A stretch of 64,000 bases of DNA, from positions 186,001 to 250,000 of the forward strand of contig MSJH02000660.1 of NCBI GenBank assembly GCA_001931875.2, written 5' to 3'. Below the pieces are notes generated by a model that saw nothing but the letters and a program-made list of their open reading frames with translations, was not told the origin of the DNA and ran no database searches. A program made the translations under genes and the position numbers. How positions within the stretch are numbered: position 1 is the first letter of the stretch; each line of letters opens with the position of its first letter. The stretch comes from Byssochlamys sp. IMV 00236. Its lineage: Eukaryota > Ascomycota > Eurotiomycetes > Eurotiales > Thermoascaceae. Below are positions 57,857 to 64,000 of this stretch, piece after piece.

Positions 57857-60800
57857 AACTAGCACCTCTTCCGTCGGTTACCATATGGCGTCGCAGCTTG
57901 GCCATCAAGGAGCGCGAGCAAACCAGCAGAGAGCTATGGGATATTGCGTAAAAGATGTGCTGTGCCGCGCGCGAAAAAAAAGCCCCGAAACTAGAGCATG
58001 AAGAAGTATCTGGTGGGGTGAGTGTTGCCAATTCTGTCCTCTCGTAACGACTTTCAGTTGGGGAGAGCAGGCGCAAGTGTGCGTCCACAATAAAGCATAG
58101 TGAGCTGCAGGGCAGGAAACTATTAGCATCGTCGGCCTGATCGCAGACACGTATACGTCTGCCCATGTCAGGCGCGACATCTGGGAAGAGTTCAACGTAC
58201 CTCAGAATGCTCTGGAACTAGTGAATGAGAGAACTGCTCCAGGAGGTATAATTTCCCCGGGAAACGACCAGGCACTACGTCGGCCCTACTGGAAGGGTGG
58301 ATCTGTTACAAGAAGATCAGATCGATACCGGTATAACTGCAAGGTCCGGGAGAAGCAGTACATTGAAGATAGAGTTTGGCCGGCCCTTGGGTCAGGGAAC
58401 CCAATTGTTCTTGTGTCTGACTGCAGGTTTATGGTGGGGAGGACGTAAAAATGTCAAGATCGCATCTTACGGCGCAGACTGTGTATTTCAAATCCGTCCA
58501 CGGTCATGGAGACCCTCCAGAAGAACTGATTTTCCGATATCAATCTTCTCTAGAGCTCTCAGTCGATCACAGTTACATACATCAGACACTCCCTTTGGAG
58601 ACGGTTTCAGCTCAGGTCGGGATAGGTTATATACGTGTCTCCGTGGATATACCGACTTCAGGAGATCGGGAAGAGGAAATCGAATCAGCTGCTCGCGATT
58701 GAGTAAGCAACAGCAACAAGCTGGTAACTAATAATAATAATCAGCACAAGAGCTCAGTCAGGAACTGGCACTCTTAGGTGGCAGGCTGACTTGCCTACGT
58801 TGGAGTAGACGGTAAATGAAGCGGCTCGGCGCTTGGATGCCACAGGGACCGATAGCTTCTTCCCGATCTCATCAAACCTAAATTACGGAGTATTCCGCCA
58901 GAGATGAATTCGGTTTTGCGGTCCTAAAGATGGGTCGTAGCCTGCGGGAATTTACCGCCGCGATGTGAGTAGCGCAGCAATTATTGCTCCGTACGGAGTA
59001 CACTCGACGCCGTTGAGCACAGAAGCCGGGGTCTGCTAGGGTATCTCGAACCACCGCTTAATGAACGGGGGCCAGAACCCTTGTCAGGAGCTCAAACCAG
59101 CGCTTCTGTCTATGGGCCCCGTAACCGTGGCATTTACTGTAGCACGGTCCAGGGCCATTATTCTCCGCTCTGAGGCATTCGTTCTGTTTGCTGACCTCGA
59201 AGTACACAATATTTTTGTAGTTAACAGTCCCAGCGATTCAAGATGCACTCGGACTATCCATTGCGGCATAAGAACAGATCCACTGAAGACTGAGTACATA
59301 TAGCGCGGCTCAAAGAACTCCTTGGACTCTGGAGTCCTTTTGTCTCTGGTGGATCATGGTGGATCGTCGCCGTTATCCGGTGTATCTAGAGTCGCGAGTC
59401 TGACCCGTAACTAATCTTATGGCGTATAGGAGAAATAGTGTTGATGCCATGCCGAACGTTCAATCACTTCCAGAATTCGCCAGGTGGCTTTTTACTGAGT
59501 CAGAAGTCACTGGCTGCCCAAGTCATGCTGTCGATGTTTGAAAACGCCATGTCATTTCTGAAATTAGCCTCTTCCTCCAGGAGGGAAGCCGGTGTGAGCA
59601 CTGATACGGAGTGCTCCGCACTCCACGGTCTCGGTTAAGTTAGTGCTTCCCACGTTACGGGATATGGGTCTACCGTTCGATCAGCATTCTCTTATTGTTT
59701 AGTGGCCATCATCGTCGTCGTCTCCCCGTTCGAAGGTTTCATAGGGAAGGCTTCTCGCAGCCCATAAGTTGGTATTACATGGTGGCAGGAGAGCAGGGTT
59801 AGATCTCAGATGATAACCATGCGAATCGATATAAGACTCGAAGTCGACTGTTCGATATGCCATACTTAACTTGCTGCAGGGCCAGATCTTTCTCGAGTAT
59901 GTAGCGGAAGGGCCAACAGATCAGCGGGCCCAGCAACCAGGAAAGAATTGTGGGATTGGAATCGGATTCTCGTTCCGCGAGCACTAGCACGATCGGTCAG
60001 TCCCGGCTGCTTCGACTGCATCACCCGTTCACTTTCTTGGGCTGCCCCTGCTCACGGTCATTTAAATGATAATTGTTAGTTCGCTGTCGTCCACACGCCT
60101 TGGCAGATCCGATCTGCAGCCTATCTCGATCCTTTGATGAATCTTTCTGGTCAATAATAATAAGAACGACGCGGCACAGACAACATGGGACACTTGAACG
60201 ATCGTCCAAATGAGGGACGTCAGAAAGAAAAGGCACAATAATAGTGTGGGCTCTGTTGCACTAGTCCGGACGATAAAAATTCGCACGCCATGGCGGCATG
60301 GCCCCTTCATGTCAGTGGAATCCCCGGCGATACGCCGAAGAATCGTGCAGTTGGCGCGCTTTCTATTTCCGCGTAGTTCAACCGCCAACACCACGGGATG
60401 GCACGTGAAACTGCCCGGAAAAGCCACAGAGACAGCGGCAGTTCAGCACATGCAATATAACGCAATCGCGAGTACAAGCAAGCCATCTGCAGTTATGAAT
60501 TATCAATAAGTGAGTGAGTGCAAAAGGAGCACTAATTTTGTTCCTATTTACTCCGGGGTTCTTCCGGTCTGAAGGCTTTTCCAGACAACCCTCTTGTTTT
60601 AGTGTGACACCCTCTGGAGGCCGTTAAAGAGACCCCTTGAAAAGCTGACGGATTCAACACGAGAACTGGCAGGCTGGCAACAATAATAGAGGATCAATAT
60701 CGTTCCTTGAGCCTACTATGCAGATCAACCATGTTGCCGTCACCTCTGCTTTCTCCGATTCGTAAGATGCGGCTCCGATGTTTCCTACTGCCTTTGAAGA

Positions 60801-62690
60801 CGGCGACCATCGTCCAATTGCCAGTCGCGACGGTGCAAAGTTTTTCTTCCCTCCCGCGGACCTTATCAGCTCCGTCTCGCCCTACCCTGCACTTGTTGAC
60901 GGGCTGGATACTCACTTAACTGCTTCCAGTAAACCGATTCTTTCCTAGTGGCCCAAGGGGAAGACTTGATGCACTCTAATTGATTGTTTGTTTCCTTCCG
61001 CATACCCCGATTGGGCACTAGCTAGTGTCTGGGCGCCAAGGATATTTTTCAAAGTTACTCCGCTCTTGACTACAGAGTTCAAGACAATAGTATAAGATCA
61101 AGACGACAGTTTCTACGGAACGAAACGCCACATGAAACAGATATGGTAAGACGGGATGATTCGAGTGCACACGGGACATAGAGTACATACATAGCCTTGC
61201 TTATCAATCATATCGATATTTGCAGCTGCCCAGGAGAGTGCCTGAAATATACATACGTCGACGGTTGCTGCTGAAATTTTTATATTATGAGATCCTAACA
61301 ACTTTAGTCACGGAGTAAGCCAAAACTCGTCTTACAGTGATGGGGATAGCACCTACTCTCCAGATAATTGACTATGATACTGACCCACTAACAGCCCAGC
61401 CCATGTCCATGGACCAGGTAATATGTACATACATACAATACAACCTGTCCAAAAACAGCAACCCGGTACGTGCCAACTCAAGACATATATATCAAATCTT
61501 CATAGCTGACCAGTAAACTCAACCCTAGATATCTCAAATCGATTCTAAAAATTTGCGCTGACTAACTGACATTGGCATCTCAGCGCGCTTTTTCACCCAT
61601 ATATTACATATCATGTAACTAGGTATTCCGTGTAGATGGACAAAGTTTACGCTAAACCTACCTTTCGTGGCTATCTATCCGAAATAGGCAATAGGTAGAG
61701 CTCAAAAATTGTTCGAGATACGCAACCCACAAACGCACGGAGCATTACTCTAGATGATGGCTGGAATGGATGTGGCTATTATTGTCTTCCAGCGTCTACT
61801 GGGAAAAGGTGAGCTGCATGGATATTAAACCTTAAGCCTTGGGTAGAGAAAGCAGGATCCGAATTTTTCTTCTCCTTTTATCGACTTGAACATACAAAAA
61901 GAAAAAGCAAATGTAGACACACCTCTTTACCATATCTTTTTTTTTTAAGTGTGAACTACCGATGGATCCTCTTACGACTAGTCAGCAAGCTATGCGGAGT
62001 ATGTCTCAGATCTCTTGTGATGCAGCAACTTTTCTTGCTTGGCTCTAGATTCTAACAATATTTATTTCCTCGTTACATAAACGATCTAGACCTGGAGGAT
62101 CTAGCAGGCTTTATTATGCCCAAGGATCTGATCCAAACGGATGGTATAACGTGTTATCATGCACAGGTCGTCAACAGAAACTACTCTCGTGCAGGATGCC
62201 TCGGTGGTTAATTGAGTCAAGTTCGTCTAAATCTGCAGTGCCATTGTTAGCTTAGATACGAAGGTACCCCTCGAAGCATTGAGTGTCTGATCATGAAATG
62301 GGGGAATTTTCTAAGGCTACATAAGTATTCGATATTCTCGATCAAGAGGATCAGCTACAAGGATCAGCTACATACTTCGATTTGGCCCGAATCATAAGCC
62401 CGCCTTTCTTACGAAGACGAAAAGCGCGGAACAATTAAATCGGTTACATATCTACGCATAAATGCTAGGTGCAGTCGTTGAGGTCATCAGAATTTCCCGC
62501 ATAACGCACAAGCCGGGATCATGCGGCGATTAGAGGGGTCCGCATGTCGCGGATTTATTACCATGGATACATGATTTCACGGGTATTGCACAAGCGTTGA
62601 TTCATTCAGCTGTGACTACCATTTTTAACCGAAGAGAAATAAAACTCATATCAAGAACCCTCAGAAAATAACCAGTTTTTGACCTCCAAT
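57857..62690. other. Long gene-poor stretch, no gene supported
   Basis: 4.8 kb upstream of the transcription factor and downstream of uL4. No open frame joins into a recognised protein. It contains CGGAGTA-type palindromes: CTCCGTACGGAG at 58987-58998, TACGGAGTA at 58884-58892, and a hairpin with arms GGAGTGC and GCACTCC at 59608-59624. Such long regions are usual before developmental regulators and may include 5' UTR introns, upstream ORFs or non-coding RNA, but none can be shown here. Confidence 0.4.
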
Positions 62691-63994
62691 TTACTCCTCA
62701 GCCAGGATCTTCTGGAAGGTCTCGCCGGCACGCTCAGGCTTGCCGCTCTCAACACCCTTCTGGCCGAGCTTCTCCTTGGAGAAAGCAGCAGCGTAGGGGT
62801 TGAGTCTCAGCATGACCTGCTTGTTCCTGAGAGGGTTCTTCTTCTGCACGTTGGTCCTCTTGGTACGGGCCTCGCCCTTGGGCTCACGAAGGACGGACTG
62901 GATTTCGGAGGAGTTGATCAGACGGGCAATGTCGGCGTTAGCGACAAGGTTGGAAGGCAGGATGAAGTCCTTCTTCAGGGCAGAGGGAGTAGTGGTAGTG
63001 CCGTAGACCTCGTCCAGAGCGGCGAAGGCAGAGGAAGTCCAGACGATGAAGCGGCCGAGGTGACCACCGGGGGCGAGCTGAAGGAGGTTGAGAGAGAAGA
63101 CGGGGGAGGTCTCAACACCGGGGATGTTGCGGAAAGCCTTGACGAGCTCCTTACCATCGACCTCGGGGTTGTAGACAACCAGAGGACCACGGCGCTGGCG
63201 GTGACGACGGCCACGGAGCTTACCCTTACCGGCACGGATCTTCTTGGACTTCTGGACCTTGACAAGGTCAGGACCAGCACCAACAGCCTTCAGGAGAGAG
63301 ACAGCGGCCTTGGTCTTGGTCAGGGCAGCACCCTCGAAGGTCTTGGAGTCGACAACCAGGGGGACCTCAGGAACGCTAGCGATGCGGTGACCACGGGCGA
63401 ACAGGAGGGAAGGAACGGAAGAAGCAGCCAGGGCGGAAGCGGTAGCGAAGCGCCTGGTTAATCTGTCAGTATGGAAACTCCTGCCAATACGGGTCTTCCT
63501 GATGCGTACTTCTGGCCAAGGTTGATCTTCTGGTGCCACTTTCTCCAGACCTTGGTCGGGGCGAACATACGACCAGAACGGCACTGGTTACCGAAAGCAG
63601 CCTGACCAGCACGGTGCGTACCGCCACCAGAGACACGGGGGATACGGGCGACAGCACGACCTGGCGCAAATTGTATCAGTATGAAGATATCCCCAGATCA
63701 AACATTCTCAGCATCTCGAATTGGCGACATACCGGTACCCCAGGACTCAGCAGAAGTCTGTTCACCAGCCTTCTCGCTCACAGCATAGGGCTGGCGCTTG
63801 TTCTTCGCGATACCGGTGTGAACCTTCCTGCAAAATCCATCAGCACCATTTCACCCATTGCCTTTCTCATTTTCGACGGCTTACTGGACAATGTCGGGAC
63901 GGATTGGCGACTCGAAAACGGCGGGCAGAGGAATAGTCGCTCCGCTGGGCTTGCCATCCGCCGTGGCGATGGTGACGGTAGGGCGAGACGCCAT
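62691..63994 (-). CDS. RPL4: 60S ribosomal protein uL4 (L4/L1)
   Basis: A structural protein of the large ribosomal subunit lining the exit tunnel. Four exons (63885-63994, 63733-63827, 63510-63660, 62691-63453) give 372 residues. The start [18 protein letters not shown] is close to the right window edge, so the promoter is outside. Landmarks are [58 protein letters not shown], the tunnel loop region [19 protein letters not shown], and the C-terminal eukaryote extension [20 protein letters not shown]. Codon use is strongly biased (GCC, CTC, AAG), as expected of a highly expressed gene, and this bias produces a long open frame on the opposite strand that is not a gene. Introns cluster in the 5' third, as in many ribosomal protein genes. 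Confidence 0.97.
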
Positions 63995-64000
63995 TTTGTC

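Noticed and set aside
58297..58731. Three overlapping plus-strand frames (75, 144 and 83 codons)
   Set aside because: None has a recognisable motif; overlap in several frames suggests chance openness.
60062..60427. 121-codon minus-strand frame with a hydrophobic stretch
   Set aside because: A single hydrophobic run in an otherwise random-like sequence; no start context or homologue.
62679..63461. 260-codon plus-strand frame opposite uL4
   Set aside because: It is a shadow caused by strong codon bias of the ribosomal protein gene; Leu/Gly-rich with no motif.

Overview
The window is nuclear DNA of a filamentous ascomycete, most likely a eurotiomycete close to Aspergillus or Penicillium. The evidence is short introns (about 45-75 nt) with GTRNGT-type donors and CAG/TAG acceptors, a septin of the AspC/Cdc12 type, a central Zn(II)2Cys6 regulator, a questin-oxidase-like enzyme, and CGGAGTA-type palindromes between genes. 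I do not name a species. Gene models were built by joining open frames at splice sites with compatible phase and by checking the joined protein against remembered family motifs. No alignment was run.

Left part (1-21 kb). A questin-oxidase-like gene runs off the left edge on the minus strand. A 13-exon NAD+ synthetase (QNS1) follows on minus and is divergent from a peroxisomal-type NADH diphosphatase on plus, so two NAD(H)-metabolism genes share one 544-bp upstream region. Then come a CTK1-like CTD kinase with a long RS/RD-rich N-terminus, a conserved F-box-like protein, a secreted protein with Kex2-bounded repeats, and GTP cyclohydrolase I.

Middle (21-41 kb). This is a housekeeping block: a small secreted But2-like protein, a histone-binding WD40 protein (RBBP4/Hat2 type), intronless XRN1, PWP2 (U3 snoRNP), septin AspC, a WDR83/MORG1-like WD40 protein, a secreted DUF6454-like protein, and a two-module ACT protein that resembles animal CASTOR arginine sensors.

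Right part (41-64 kb). A gene-poor 4.4-kb stretch is followed by PRP45 (SNW/SKIP), a small proline-rich conserved protein, a DNAJC11-like J protein, an acid-ceramidase/NAAA-like hydrolase, a Zn(II)2Cys6 transcription factor with a 4.8-kb gene-poor upstream region, and ribosomal protein uL4 at the right edge.

Most genes are core cellular functions (RNA processing and decay, chromatin, ribosome, cytoskeleton). The places most likely to hold something new are the Kex2-repeat secreted precursor (17580-18821), the fungal CASTOR-like protein (39256-40902), the NAD synthetase/NADH diphosphatase pair, the micro-exons, and the two long gene-poor stretches. I saw no complete transposon, rRNA, tRNA, CRISPR array or biosynthetic gene cluster core enzyme.
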